64,000 nt of DNA, from assembly GCF_012273895.1 (NCBI RefSeq), contig NC_052109.1:3858432-3922431 (forward strand). The letters run 5' to 3'. The notes beneath the pieces were generated by a model. That model did no database searches and was not told the DNA's origin. It was given only the letters and a program-made list of their open reading frames with translations. Of the stretch, positions 41,701-56,700 are shown in pieces (positions within the stretch are counted from its first letter, which is position 1; every line of letters starts with the position of its first letter). This DNA is from Zerene cesonia (Eukaryota > Arthropoda > Insecta > Lepidoptera > Pieridae). The translations under genes and the position numbers were made by a program.

Positions 41701-44700
41701 CTAAAGCTGTAAATTAGAATCAATGTATTACTCTCGTTTGTCTATACGCTAATTGAAAATTCTTTCACATGGTTTTTACACAATATACATTTTATATCAG
41801 AGGTATTTTAAATAATGCATTTCACGTTATTACTCCTCCTTTAATAAGGAGCAAAGAAGATGTTTCAAAAATTTTAATAGATTTGTCAAGAAATGTTTTT
41901 GACTACTGAAACTCAATAGATATGTAATCTCAAAGCATATACTTTGAATAAACTGGGAAACATAAAGCACTCACACTGTATGCTCAAGTGAGTGGCGCGG
42001 CTGGCGGTCTCGCCGAGCGCGTTGGTGGCGCGGCACGAGTACCCGCCGCTGTGCTCGCGCGTCACCTTCTGCAGCACCAGCGACTTGGTGCTCACTATCA
42101 CGCCAAGCACCACGTTGTGCACTACCGGCTTGTCCTGGTGTTTAATTATATATTCATGTATAGTTATATATTACCGCAATTTCACTATCGCTTCGCTTGA
42201 TGGAAAGTGTCGACTTAAACAAACAACAATTCATAATCTTCTAGATCTATATTTATTTACTTTTAAGAGTAACTAGATTATACTTTTCGAGAAAAATGGA
42301 AGCCGTTCTACAATACGTTTCATAATAATCGATAAGAAGAGAGGAACCACTTAATGCAAATAGATGGTGATATGATAGAATTGACGTTAAAGAATGGCAA
42401 ATTATATCAGCGCAAATGTACTTTCAATTAATATTCTGATCCCACTAATAATATTAATATAAAATCATATATTTAAAAAATATATTATTGAGGCACATAC
42501 TCATAATATCAAACATACGAGAACTTATAATTATTCTAATATAACTACAGGTATGATAAAACAATAACACATAAATAATGATTAAACGCGCTATTGTAAT
42601 TTATTTAAGGAGTAGAATATAATAGTGTCAAGGTAGAAGCAATGTGGTACATTGTTCATTGTAATATAATAAGTGATTAAAATTGGATTAAAACAATCAG
42701 CTGACATCGCGAACAATTAGGCGTTAAGCTCAAAATGTTCTTGATTTATTCATCCCCTTTCCGCGCCAGAACTGAATTGCTCCGTGACAATGCTATTTAG
42801 ATATCCGATATTGTTATTCAATAGAATATTGTTTTAAATCGACAATGTTCGTGTTCTGGGAGCGGGTTCGTGCGATAAAGGTCACGAAAGCGCGTCCTGA
42901 TTACTATACGGTTCAGCCAAGTGTGAATGTAATCATCAAAACGTACCCAAATTGTAATGAAAGCATTTGTTTGTACAACCTCGTTACCGCCAGACGTATT
43001 TATGTATAAATTCATTAGACGAACGTTAGTTTCAGAATTCGATAAATTACGAGCAATTAATATGTAGTGTTTGATCATTGTTTGTTATAAATTTATGAGG
43101 AGATCGATATGTTAACGACCAAATGAAGCAACGAAATGTGAAAAATAATTCCAGAAATATTAGAGCGCGCAATTAAATGTCTGTATGATGCCAATACTTT
43201 AAGTGAGAATTCCATAGTGTCACATGTTTTTGAAAACCTGTAACTATCGTGAACTAAAAAGTAACTAATGAAAGAGTTAAAGATGATCTCCACCTCCTTA
43301 ATAATATTTTCAGTTGAAGTAAATGCTATTCTAGTAAATTGACGAAATCGCAAACTTTCGAGTGAAAATTTTAAATAAAGTTTAACACCACGTTAATACT
43401 TACATTATGGTACCAGGAGATGCGATGCTCTTTGGGATTGGCGCGAACTGAACATTCGAAATACACGTCATCACCTTCTTTGATTTCATGAGGGTTGAGG
43501 GTACTTCCCAATGATAATGATACAACGGGCGGATCTAAAACAAGTTTTTTTTATTTATATATATTTATTCAAGGGCTTAGTTTGCCAAAACATCATATAT
43601 AACTTTAATTTTTTTGTTTCAATGTGATTATTATACAACCATAATTATAATAATTATACATTGGAAGTTACACTAGGTAATTAAGTATATAGTCGACATG
43701 ATGAGGGTTTAACAAAACGTAAGCCTTACGGAGCCATTAAAAAGTTAAAAAGGTCGTGCAGCACAGCTAAATTAATTTGTGATGAGTAAAAGTTTTGACA
43801 ATTTAATCGATCTTGAACTACATATAGGATCGTCAAAGTTAATAGCATTCAAGATTCTCTTAAAACGATTAAAGCTCAAAGGCGATGTCTCCCCTTTTTG
43901 AAGAACTTCGGTTTAGGACGAAATGATATTACATTAAATTATTTAAAATTAATTTGGTGGGGTTTTCTTAGAATTGTTAATAAAAGCCGACGTAGGAAGA
44001 TTTCTAGTAGCTGGATTATGACAGATCCTTGATGTCGAAGTAACTTGTAATTGTATATCAGCTACTTATAAATAATGGATAATTATGCGATTGAGTATTT
44101 TAAAGTCTTTTATTTTGTGTTCTAGTAACATTCAAATTTCATTTGGATTGAATTGTCAATGTCATTCATAGTTTTCTAATATCATTATTTTCATTCAAAT
44201 ATTGTTATGTATCTACATCTATCTATACCTATAATCAAACAGTATTACATAGAAAAAGGATGGAGGGGTGTAAAAAACAGTAATAGACCATGAATAAAAA
44301 GGGAAAATAAAAGTTGTGCCTGTTTGTCTGCTTGTTTGTACACGCTAATCTCCGGAACTACTTGATGGATTTGAATGAAAGTTTTTTGTTGCATAGGTAT
44401 CGAGTCTAGGCACCATATAGGCTATAACTTATTTCGAAAACTGAAAAAACGCAATGTAGAACCGCAACAAACCACTTTGATTTTAATAAAAGATATTAAA
44501 ATTGTTCATATATTGTGGATAACAATAATTGCAACACGTGATCACAATTATCAGCTGAGAGTATAAGTTTGAGGATCTGGAATACCTGATACGTTTCTCC
44601 AAGAGCCCAGCTGCACTATAACATGCATAGGAATGAGCTCTTGATGAGGCAAACAGTTTGATGGGCATCTTTGATGACTTATAAAAATCGAAGATTTGGA

Positions 44701-47700
44701 ACTCCCGGTGTGGAACTCCAAGAGCCCACCTACACGACAGCATAAATGGAAATGATGTCTAAGCAATTCAGTCCGATAGGCTTTTTCTGTCGACTTATAA
44801 TAATTGAGATCGGTAATATTTGATGTTGAAGTCAAAGATATTTGCCGATATTCAGGAAGTAAAGTATTATATGATTAATTAAATTAAAGTTCATTTGAAA
44901 CGCGAATAACTTTAAATCTAATTTTATTAAAAGCCTCCAGTCTGTTTAAAGTTCAAGCGAACGAAGTCGCGGCCAGCAGCTAGTTAAAATACAAGTTGAC
45001 ATTTCGGTTTGTTTGAATCTCTTTTCTGGATATGCACGTGATCTTTGAGTGCTATAGGCTATATACGTATGTACCACGTACGAAGTTGGGGCGAACCGCT
45101 AGTATTGTATAAGCCCGTATGATAAAATATAAATAATACAATAATCATATTTTTTTCTACCTAGAAAGAATTTTCAATATTATATATTATATATTTCCAT
45201 GGAAAATGAAATATCAAATCATAGCACAGAATTAGCTGAAGTAACATTAGGAATAGCAATGATCGCGTAGCTCGTTCCAGATTGCATCGAAGCGTCTGGC
45301 CGTGTTCAGGTGAACGGTTATCTGCGGGAAACGGGCGCTGACACTTTATTGGCCATTAAAGACCTATAACGACGTCACCCCGCACCGCGAGAAACGTCCT
45401 ACAAATAAACATTTACGATTCCTCCATTTAAATTGTTGCCAAAACGATTCGCGCCGGGAGCAGCGAAATTCTCCCCGCTCTAAATGCGTTACGGTTCGCC
45501 AAGCAGAAGTAAATAGAATTTATTTATATTTGAAAATTAATTTCCTTTATCGTTACATAATAGAGTCAGTTATTTTGATGACTGGACCGTTAGAGAATTA
45601 AGTGATACCGTTTGATCGTTGTCTCTAAAGCAAAAATATTGTGTCATTAAAATTATCTCCTCAAAGATATTATTTCAAATACAAAGTGTTTCAAATAACA
45701 TTTTAAATGGAACATTTTAAACGGTCGGACCCTTATTCTTTTAGGTTTATGTGGTGTTATATGCCGTTCAATTGTACGACTATAACAGTTACAAGTTGAA
45801 AACAATAGGAAATACAATAAAGTTCATTTGAAACGCGAATAGGCATGAAGTTGTAGCAGAAATGGTTACCATTTTCCATTCTAATTCAACGTTCCCAGCT
45901 CACATTTACGTATTTTCTAGAAGCTAGTACGAGCTCTGTGAAACATAACGTAATGGTTGTGAAAGTGTTTCGACTTCTAAACGGATGCGGGACTACACTA
46001 CTCTGAATTAGTTTTTGGCCGGTCCCCGGCTGTTAACTGTTGACGTTGAGGACTAGCCAAAACTAACAAGGTTTTAATTACGCTTTACAGTTCTCCACAC
46101 GCCGCACAAGCCTTTAATAACACCCAGCGAAGTCACTCTTTGAAAATGTTTACAATATTTGTTTGGACGTGATGCGTGAGTGGGGAAACTGTTTAATTAC
46201 TTTTGAAGACATTATGCGTACTTAGATCTATTTGATTAAAGTTGTTTTGTTTATGAATCTCTTAAAGCAATAAGGCATTAATTGCATTAAAATACTAACG
46301 TAAAAAACTACATTATAATAATAATGGCTTATAACTGGTCCTGAATCTAATTTCATGTTATTTAATTGAACTATTCTAATTCAATTTTACGTCTGCTTTC
46401 AGCAATTAATTGTAAATTAAATTGGGACAATCGACAAATAAGTTCCAATTGGCGTAATTGGAATTTATTCTAACTTAACATGCTAATAATTAATTAATGG
46501 GAACATTTAAATTATTTAAATATTTTATTTTGGATCTGCGTTTTATGCGATATCAATCAATAATACTGCGTTAGATAAATGTGTTAAAAAGATATTACAA
46601 TTCACTCATTCTAGAAAAACCAAATACGTATCTGAGTAACTGTCGCGCGAGGTATTTATAGAAAAGTTGTCGCATAATAAATAAGTGTTAGAAACTTAAC
46701 GCTGTAAGAAAAAGTTCATCTTGGAAACTTCTAATTGCATGAAGCAGACTTCGGAAATCGAAAACGACCTAAAGAAAGCAGTAAAAGAGCAATCATTAAT
46801 TTCACGGCTTTATCGACTCCAGTTCAAGTATTTTAAAATCTAAAGAAATCTTACGTTTGCTTTTTAATAACTTTTTAATTAAATATTGAGCAGTGAAAGA
46901 ATTGAATAATATGCATAATTTATGTTTTTGTAAAATAATAATATTATTAATCTATGTTAATATTTTACGTCTAGATTTAAGAAATAATAGACAATTAAGG
47001 CATCATTGGGATGTTGTGATTGCCAATGCCAATAAGAAAGTCAGGTATTTGCCCGATTCGTGTAAGCGAGTGAGCGTATGTTTCATGCGTGAGAGTGAAA
47101 GAGCGCGGCTTATAGACGACAGTTGCCATTTTAAAATACAATACTGTTGCTTTATAATCTGTGTATCCTTTTGATACGTGATTGTTCCAGTAATCGTTCT
47201 TTAATTAGCTCGAGCTTATGCATTTTCATTGGACTTTTTGTTTCAATAAACAAAATGTGAGTATAAACACCTAATATACTGGTAAAATATGACAATGTAG
47301 AATGATACCACATACACAAATAATGAAATAAGAACATGTTTTGTTCACGTGTTCCTAATGAAAACTCTTCGATATTAAGTTTGCATAAACAAAATAAAGA
47401 GCGTGTATGCTAAGAGAACGAGGCCGTTTGCAAAGGTGTTCTTCTAAGTAGCAATAATAATTAAGCTAAACGATGTCAGAGATGTGAGAACTGGTTGAGT
47501 TGAGCTCTTTTATTGCTTATTTTGCAACGATATTTGTTTAGGAAATGTTCCCGTGAATTAAGAAGTGAAGTAAATTGTCTCATTGTCTTAGCAAATAGGC
47601 GGGTATTGGAGCAAATTGTGTTAACTCGTTTGTTTGCGTTGCAGGGAATTAAGGTAAATGTAAATGCTTTTATAATGCGATTTTGTACGTTTTTAAAAAG

Positions 47701-50700
47701 GTTTAAGCAATTCAGTGAACAATCGTGAGGAGTATTTTGACTCGGTGATACAATTTTACTATTTTTGTAGATTATTTTTATAATTTATAGCATGCAATAT
47801 AAGTACTAATGATACTGTATCATAATATATAAAAAACGATATAATCATATATATAAAAAAATCTGTTTGCTTTGTGGGACGTACAAATTAATAGTAATGA
47901 GTATATGTTTTCCACCTCTTTAGTCTTTTTCATGAGTACAATGATATCATACCAGGAAGGTTCTTGTAAGCAATTTCATTCCTTTAAAAGGAAAACTTTA
48001 AAACTTTTGGAGAGAATATACTTGACGAGTTATTAACACTATAATAAGAAAAAACAATGTGTTAATAATCTTAAGCGTTGTAATAAAAAAAATTATAAAG
48101 ATAGAATATAAATCTGAAGAGTATGTACGTTTGAGGGCACAAATCTCAAAAATTACTGGACCGATTTCAAAATGGGGCCGTTAGTATAATATACTCACAC
48201 ACGACATCAAGCTTGAAGGAGTCGTCTATACTCTGGCCGGGTAGCGCGCTGTTGTCCGCCTGGCACTTGACCAGCGCGCCGTCGTCCTCCGGCAGCGCCG
48301 CGAACTGTAGCGTGCTGCTCACCCACGTGTCGTTCGTACCTTCTGTTATCTACGATACGATATAACTGTTAGAAATCAAAAAGAGGCCGAGCTGAATATT
48401 AGTCAGACCGTAATAAGAATGTACTGCGATTGTACGTACACAACTGCCTAATTGATGTAGTTAATTGATAAAAAATCACTAATCACAGCCAGTCACAAAG
48501 ACTTTTAGCAAAATGAGGGTAGTTGGGCCGGACATTGAATAAACACCATACTAACACCAAGGCACAATCCGTACGAATGCGCAACGTTTCTAAGTGATTC
48601 GACGATTTTTTTGGATTCGATAGCCAAACGAGTTTTGACAAGTTGTGAAAAGCGATATCTGTACTTAACTCACAATTATTCATCCAACGGATTATTGAAC
48701 ACAATTTATATCCGACAATAAATTTAATTTAATACAATAATGTCAATACGATATAATAACAAGAGTGGAGGAGCGTAGGTTTAAATTTCTACGAAATGTC
48801 AAATTGATAAAATTTATCTACACCCATCTACTATACATAATAAACATAAAATGAAAAAATAAAAATTTATACACGCCAAAATAGCCGGTGAAGACCCTAT
48901 GGCGGCAGTACTATGTTGTGGTTGCGAAGTTACGGAGCTCGTAGCGGGCTATTTCTCTATAGGTCGGGTTAATGTGAGTCTATATTGGAGGCCGTGAACT
49001 AAGATTAAAAAAATAAGTTTATTGGCTTATTTTCAGAATCGAACTTATTTGTTAAAAACTGTATTTCCAGAAGTATACAGTAATCTTTATAGTCTACTTT
49101 AAGGTAGGTAAGGTAAAACAATTACAAAATATCTATACTTCTATAATAATAAAAAATGGTTCCGGATTGCCCTTTTAATTTAAATTTAGTTTTTTTTATT
49201 ATTATTAATTTAAAATTATGAAGCATCAAATAATGACTAACTACTAGTCAAAATTAAAGAATATAATACTATGTATCTGAAAATACATCGGTAAATAAAT
49301 ATTTTAATAATTGCGTCACGATGCCAGAGATGTTTCGCGAGGCTTTCAGTCGCAGGCAGACAAGTAGGATCTTAAACTTAATTGGTCTCTTTGAAATTTT
49401 TAATAAAGCTAGTTTCCTTCAATATTTCGCGAAGAGGTCCTAATGTATAAGCTTCCGTGGAAGCTCCTTTGGCGTACCTCTTAATAAGTCTGTAGATGAA
49501 ACTGTATTCATTTTTATACCATTTTGTATCTCTCATAAATTGGCAGTATGAAAGAACACTTGAAAAATATAAAATGGAATACAATTTATAAAAAAGCTCG
49601 TTGAATAAATTTTGATATTAAGAAAATAAAATCATGTTATACTCAATTTCAATTGTGTTTCAAATAAAGACAAAACTGTAATAATTTTTCCTTTACCGAC
49701 GCAAATTGACCTATCAATCATATTACATAAAAACAAACGTAACCTTTTAAACTCTTCCATTTATAACGAGACTCAACAATGGGAGCAAAATACATACAAT
49801 GTTTCACGATATACCGTTTCTATTTCATATTGTCATTAATCCTTTTCAAATGTTATATTTTTTTGTCATATTTCATATTATAAAATAATGTATTATAATA
49901 CTGTGTGTGTGTAAAATGTTTACGTGAAGTTGTTTTCATCTGTCTGTGTTTGTTTGTCGGGAGTTGTTTTACAATTGGTAATTAAATTTGTGATATGTTT
50001 AACATTAAATAATTATCCATTTTTATCTAGATATTATACCTATCAAACCTTTCATGGCATCGTAGCGTATTTTAATATCTAAAAAAATAGGAGTTGGAGA
50101 AAGATGATGACTTATGTGAATACGTGATTATGTCGCTAAAAAGCTTGTAGTGAAGCTAAGGGGTTGGATACCCACCTTAAGATCAGATTTCGTCAATTTT
50201 AAACTAACACATAATATATATACAATCATGACTTCTCATCATACTTTTCTCTAAGCATCAATCATGAAACTAGCACATACCTTTCCCCTAGTGAATTTCC
50301 TATTGTCCTTGAACCAAGTGAGCTGAGCCGGCGGGCGGCTTCCCTCCGACACACACGATAAGCTCACGTAGCGTTCCGACGATAGCGTCGCCGGCTTCTT
50401 TACTATCTGCACTGACGTCGGCCGCACTGTAACAAATGTGCCCGCTCGTATCTTTGCGAATGTTGTACCCATTGTACTTAGTCTGGCCATAAATACTGTT
50501 ACACTTAATTATAAAAAAATATTACATTTGAATTTCGAATCTGTCATNNNNNNNNNNNNNNNNNNNNNNNNNNNNNNNNNNNNNNNNNNNNNNNNNNNNN
50601 NNNNNNNNNNNNNNNNNNNNNNNNNNNNNNNNNNNNNNNNNNNNNNNNNNNNNNNNNNNNNNNNNNNNNNNNNNNNNNNNNNNNNNNNNNNNNNNNNNNN

Positions 50701-53700
50701 NNNNNNNNNNNNNNNNNNNNNNNNNNNNNNNNNNNNNNNNNNNNNNNNNNNNNNNNNNNNNNNNNNNNNNNNNNNNNNNNNNNNNNNNNNNNNNNNNNNN
50801 NNNNNNNNNNNNNNNNNNNNNNNNNNNNNNNNNNNNNNNNNNNNNNNNNNNNNNNNNNNNNNNNNNNNNNNNNNNNNNNNNNNNNNNNNNNNNNNNNNNN
50901 NNNNNNNNNNNNNNNNNNNNNNNNNNNNNNNNNNNNNNNNNNNNNNNNNNNNNNNNNNNNNNNNNNNNNNNNNNNNNNNNNNNNNNNNNNNNNNNNNNNN
51001 NNNNNNNNNNNNNNNNNNNNNNNNNNNNNNNNNNNNNNNNNNNNNNNNNNNNNNNNNNNNNNNNNNNNNNNNNNNNNNNNNNNNNNNNNNNNNNNNNNNN
51101 NNNNNNNNNNNNNNNNNNNNNNNNNNNNNNNNNNNNNNNNNNNNNNNNNNNNNNNNNNNNNNNNNNNNNNNNNNNNNNNNNNNNNNNNNNNNNNNNNNNN
51201 NNNNNNNNNNNNNNNNNNNNNNNNNNNNNNNNNNNNNNNNNNNNNNNNNNNNNNNNNNNNNNNNNNNNNNNNNNNNNNNNNNNNNNNNNNNNNNNNNNNN
51301 NNNNNNNNNNNNNNNNNNNNNNNNNNNNNNNNNNNNNNNNNNNNNNNNNNNNNNNNNNNNNNNNNNNNNNNNNNNNNNNNNNNNNNNNNNNNNNNNNNNN
51401 NNNNNNNNNNNNNNNNNNNNNNNNNNNNNNNNNNNNNNNNNNNNNNNNNNNNNNNNNNNNNNNNNNNNNNNNNNNNNNNNNNNNNNNNNNNNNNNNNNNN
51501 NNNNNNNNNNNNNNNNNNNNNNNNNNNNNNNNNNNNNNNNNNNNNNNGTAATAAATGTTATTTGCAGTTAACAATTTTCTTTTTTCTTTATTACAATATT
51601 TATGGCAAGACTAGGTATATACAAATGACGTATTTGTTTGCAAATGGGCGAGTTGTGCTGTAAGTAGATATGGCCTTGTTTGGAGGGTCAGGGGAGTTTT
51701 CGCAAATGTGTGCCCGCAAAATTTGCTTTTGTAGAATTTTTAAAGAATCGTTGAAAAACACTATGAATAATATCGATTGTAACATACTTATACATGCTTC
51801 TATACTTCTTTAAAACTTATAGTATAAAGATTAAGAGTTTTTTTATTTAAAATCTCAGGAACTAGTTTTAGAAATTAAATAAATATTCTAAAACATCATG
51901 CATCGATGCAATATTATAAAACAGTTATTTGTTAAAATACTGCATATGCATAACGTAAAAACTTCTTTATAGTACACATATTCACTTTAGAACAATAATC
52001 GAACGAAACGCTGAAATGTTTCATAATTTTGCATTCATCATTATTTAAGTTCTTTGGAAATGTTGAGCGGATTAACATCGTGTATTATTATGCTTTGTGT
52101 CTTTTCAGCATTGTTTCATTATTGTCATTATTGTCTTTGGTGGCGTAATACTTTTCGACGTGGGGCTTTTGAATGTGTCAAGCGTCATACAAACGTATGT
52201 TTTTGTGACAATTATTGTTGATATTGTTCCATAGAAATGTTATTTCTTGTTTTGTTCGTAAGGAGATTGGCACTTATTGTCAGAAATTCTTCGATAAACA
52301 CTTCTTTATAGATTTTAGTGTTTTAGGAATGCTTTTACTTCTATCGTCTTATTTTTGATTTAAGCTCGTTAATGTTACTACATATTTTAATTTTTTTTGT
52401 TACATATTTTCATAAGAAAGGTTATACAATTCACAAAGAGCTAACGTTTATTATAGTAGGGTTTCTTATGGAGAGAACTTTAAGAGCTCAGTAAGTTATT
52501 TTTTATTTATAAGTTTATATTGAGATGTATAAAATAATTTAAAAGTATACTTATTTTTCGTGGGTAAAAGACTACTCACAACACATCTTCATTAGGCAAT
52601 ATTACTCACAGTTCATTTCTAATCTGACTGTCTTTTCTTGCGGGCTGACGAGGTTAGTGTTGGAGGCTCGGCACTTGAAAGTTGTGTTCAAGTGGGATCG
52701 CTTGACATGAGGTAGTTCCAGCTTATTGACCACCACGTGTGAGTCAGTCTTCTCGCCGATGTACTGTGGTGCCGGCACACCATCGATAAGCCAAATAATC
52801 GTTGGAGAAGGTCGACCTGAGAACACAACACTATTGAAAGTGGGGATCTAGTATTCTCTTATAACTAAAGAATAATTTATATCATTCCATTGAAACATAT
52901 TTGTAAAAGTCATACTTTATTTATTTTATATAATTTTATATATTATATAATCAAATAATAAAACTATAGAACATTTAAATTTCAATTGAGATAAACTTTC
53001 AGTTGAAACCTATCAAAATATCACATTGAGGTCACCATCAGCGAACTATTAAATATTGTGGATTTTTATCAAAACAAGGTTTCCTTTAAAAGCAATCAAT
53101 CGAGGATTTAATAATTTATTCATCTTGCGTTATTTCCCACGTCCAAGGGTTTTAAGTATATGAAATGCTGTCAATTATCTATCTGAAGTTTGCGTCCTTC
53201 AACCAAATCATTTTCTTTAGATTTAATAATAGCAAATATCTCAAGTATTTCACAGATGTTACCTATGGTTATTTCATGCTCAATTATTTTATTTTTACAG
53301 GCGCGAACATTTGTCATTTATAAAGAAATTCGTATGAAAAACTTCTTATTAAAAAGTTTTTAGTAGGTTGGTCTTTTAAACCTTAACACGACTTTATCTT
53401 TAGACAGTTTTCAACACTCGGTCTTGAATATTTATGTTCTACTTTACGTTTTTAAATTCAAAGCCTTGTTTGTAAGATATGATCAACAATTAACAGTTAC
53501 TGTAACTGTGAAAGGGTTGAAGATTTTATCGCGAAACCAGGAAATGTGCAGTTAAATAGCGTATAACGTAACGTGTTCGCGATTAATCTTGTTCTGAAGT
53601 TGAATAAAATGTGTAAAAGAAATAGAATTTTTAATGTAATATTTTTCAGGTGTGTATAACGTTTTATATACATAGTTCTTACTTGTTAATTGGGATGACA

Positions 53701-56700
53701 TAATATATATTTATTCAAATTCGTCATTATTATACCACACTTTATTTAATTTTACGTATAAATTAAATTATCTAAACTAATCATGTAATTTTTGAAGTTT
53801 TAAACTAAGTATTCAAATAAAATCACTTCTATATACTCTCAAGTACGATATAACTGATCAAAGTTAGAAGTAAAAGTTGTGGAATTGGATCGCATAGCTG
53901 CTATATCGATTAGAGAATCCTAGGACCAAGGCAATTGTTGCGATATTGCGCGGAATAAATTATCACATCATCTTTTTTTATAAAAAGTTGCAGTTAATGT
54001 TACGTTAAGCATTAAGTTACATATATTTAGAAATAGATTTTTTTTCGTGGGTGGGTTAGAAAGCAGTCTATATGCTATTTCAGACCGTAACAATCTTAGA
54101 TTATAATTTCTATTAAACGTCGCGATGTGGTCAATGTTTTAATACAATTGCTTCATGAAGAGTAAATAATAAAGAAAAAAGGAATAATTTCATACGACAC
54201 GAATATTTCCCCTTAACTGAAAAAATAAATATCTTTTGAATAAAAATATGGAATTTGTTTATTGAAATGTCTCAATTCAACATTCACATCCCCCATTGAA
54301 GCGTAGCACGCTGAAATTGCAGCATTTACCTTATCCGTAGTATAATTTGCAATCATTCCGGACTGCGACCGCGGAGGTTTACAAATAAATTGAGTCTTGG
54401 CAAAAATAGCCCCGAACAAGATAGAAGTTGCCCGTTTCCTGAATTGAATACGGTTCAGTGAGTTCCGAATAAAATATATATGTGTTTAGAATAGTATTAA
54501 TGTGTGTAATATAATGTAATGTGTGTAGGACCTTTAAATTAATGTTAATTTAACTATTATATGAAAGCATACAGTAAAAATTCACAGAGAACAGATAATT
54601 TCCAATAAATGTAAGTTTATTAATAAATGTAATGTGGAATTTATGTTTGCATTCGTCATTTTTTTTCCTTTATAAATAGATAATTATATGTTTCATAATA
54701 AGTATATTGTAAACATAATATGTAGATATTCAGTAGGATTTTAGACATAATCAAAGGAGCATATCAATTTTTATCACTTATTGCTTCGGTAGTATGTCTT
54801 TAAGTTTATAGGAATTTAATTATGCTAAAGACTTAACAGAAAATATTTTAATATTTAACACTGGAAATATCTTCAACAAAAGTATGCTTTATTATTGTTT
54901 GGAAGTAAGCCAAACATTTATTTTGTTATTTGAATACGTCATATCGTTAGAATCGAAGACTAACTGTAAAATAATATTATTAGGTTAACCTCCTAACGTG
55001 AAACTTAAAAATACTTTAAAATATGATTGTCGTCCGTTGCTTTCGACTCCTAGTATGTAGGGTATATTTATATGTAAAGTCTCATAGTCAAAAGATCTAA
55101 TTCTACCAAAAGAGTACGTATCCGAAAGGTACAGCACGTAATGCATGTTAACTATATCCAATTCTTGGTAGGTCAGGTTACGTAATTCGAGTTAAGTGGA
55201 AGGGTGTACGGCTAGGAGCAAAACCGTTCGACGATACGGGCGCGGCTTTCCCTGTAATTACGTTATCGCATCGCGGTCCACGTCGCTCACTCCGTATTGA
55301 TCATTCTACGTCACCCGTTGCTCGAACTGTCTCAATTTTACAAACTTGCCTTCGAGGTATTAAATAGCGATCACCTAACGAATGTAATATAGCCGAAGTT
55401 TCGGAATTTAAATCTAAGTTCACGTCTGAACATTGATAGCCATGTCAGTACATATGGGTCAAAGGTGTTCGAAAGGTCAAAGGTCGAAATATACATATTT
55501 TGCAATACTAACCAGAGTGGAATAGAACTATGTATTTAGATGAAATAACTTTTAATAACAATGCATTAAAGTGTAAATAGCAAAAAAAAAAAAATGCAAA
55601 AATATTTGAAATTAATAAAGCTAAAACAATCAATGTATTCTTTGAGTACTTTCATATTTGTAATGACCAACAAATTTGACCTCTAAGTGGCATGAGATGA
55701 CAACCCTCTAATCTCGAAGGCTATGCATAATTCCGAGTAGAAACCCTAAGCGCTCAGGGATTAGCCACTGTTTATACAAGAAGATTTTCAACTTAGCGTA
55801 ATGTGATGAAACTCGATAAAAATTCAGACAATTTGAAACTTGGTGCTTTTGTGTTGCATTCTATTGAGAGCAGATGTCATATAAAACTTAATAAGGATAG
55901 AATAAAAATACAAGAACAACTCTTGCTTTTTTATTGTTCCGTTATTAATAGTTATATATTATTATAACTAATTTGGTTTTTATCGCAATGAATATCATTG
56001 TACTTAATGAGAATAAATACGCAATTTTTTATTACACTTTCTATTTGATCAAATATGTGTTGGGAATAAAAGAGTTATTCTAATAAGCAATAATGTACCT
56101 GCTAGATACCGGTTCTCTTTAGCATAACTTCCTAGCAACTAACAAGTGCAGCCGATATAAACAGATCATTAATGTAACGCAAGTTTAAGAGAGAGTAATA
56201 TTTAATAATAAGGGACATTTATGGCATACATTAAAGTGCATTATTAATTGATTACATTGGTAACGACATGTAAAAAACAATCTAAAATATAACTTCAAAT
56301 CTAATACAGCATTTTTATTAATATTTTATTCTTATTTATATTTTTTTATTTATTTATACGAAACATATGAAAATTTTCATACTTTAATACCAAATCCGAA
56401 GAGCAGTTCTATCAAGAAATAAAAATACTTACTAAGTATAACTCATTAGTGAGAATTTTCATTTATAATATTGTTAAGCTCTCGAGTTAATTTAAAAGCG
56501 TCGAAACCGAAGCATTTATCGTAATTCGTAAAAATATTACAGGCCGTTTCCAAAGTGCCCTCTCTCTAGGCGATAGATAACTTTACACGGCTGCCATTCG
56601 GATGCGATCTCGCCGAGTGACTTATCGGTAAGTTTAAGCGCGATATATCAAAGTAATCGGTTTAATTTCTCATCTCCCACTTGGGAGGAAACTTGTGTTT

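Larger units (their letters stand above)
36577..42000 (-). other. Introns between Side-like exons 6, 7 and 8
   Basis: Introns 36577-39312 and 39475-41974. The first holds the 176-bp Helitron at 37859-38034. In the second I recognise nothing. Confidence 0.75.
43535..48198 (-). other. Intron between Side-like exons 4 and 5, largest in the window
   Basis: 4664 nt. It holds the two adjoining Helitron-like elements (44290-45102), the repeated 24-mer, and a GC-richer stretch at 45260-45500 that is unlike its surroundings and has no open frame. The small fragment at 48115-48180 is at its 5' end. Confidence 0.8.

Noticed and set aside
41988..42276. Plus-strand open frames over Side-like exon 6
   Set aside because: Shadows of the GC-rich minus-strand exon. 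The same applies to the plus-strand frame over exon 8 at 36404-36595.
44483..44835. Minus-strand open frames of 86 and 94 codons
   Set aside because: They follow the internal tandem duplication of a Helitron-like element.
48199..48203. Alternative donors GTGTGT and GTGTGA at the end of Side-like exon 4
   Set aside because: They break the phase needed to form the Tyr of YPPVV; GTGAGT is also the stronger site.
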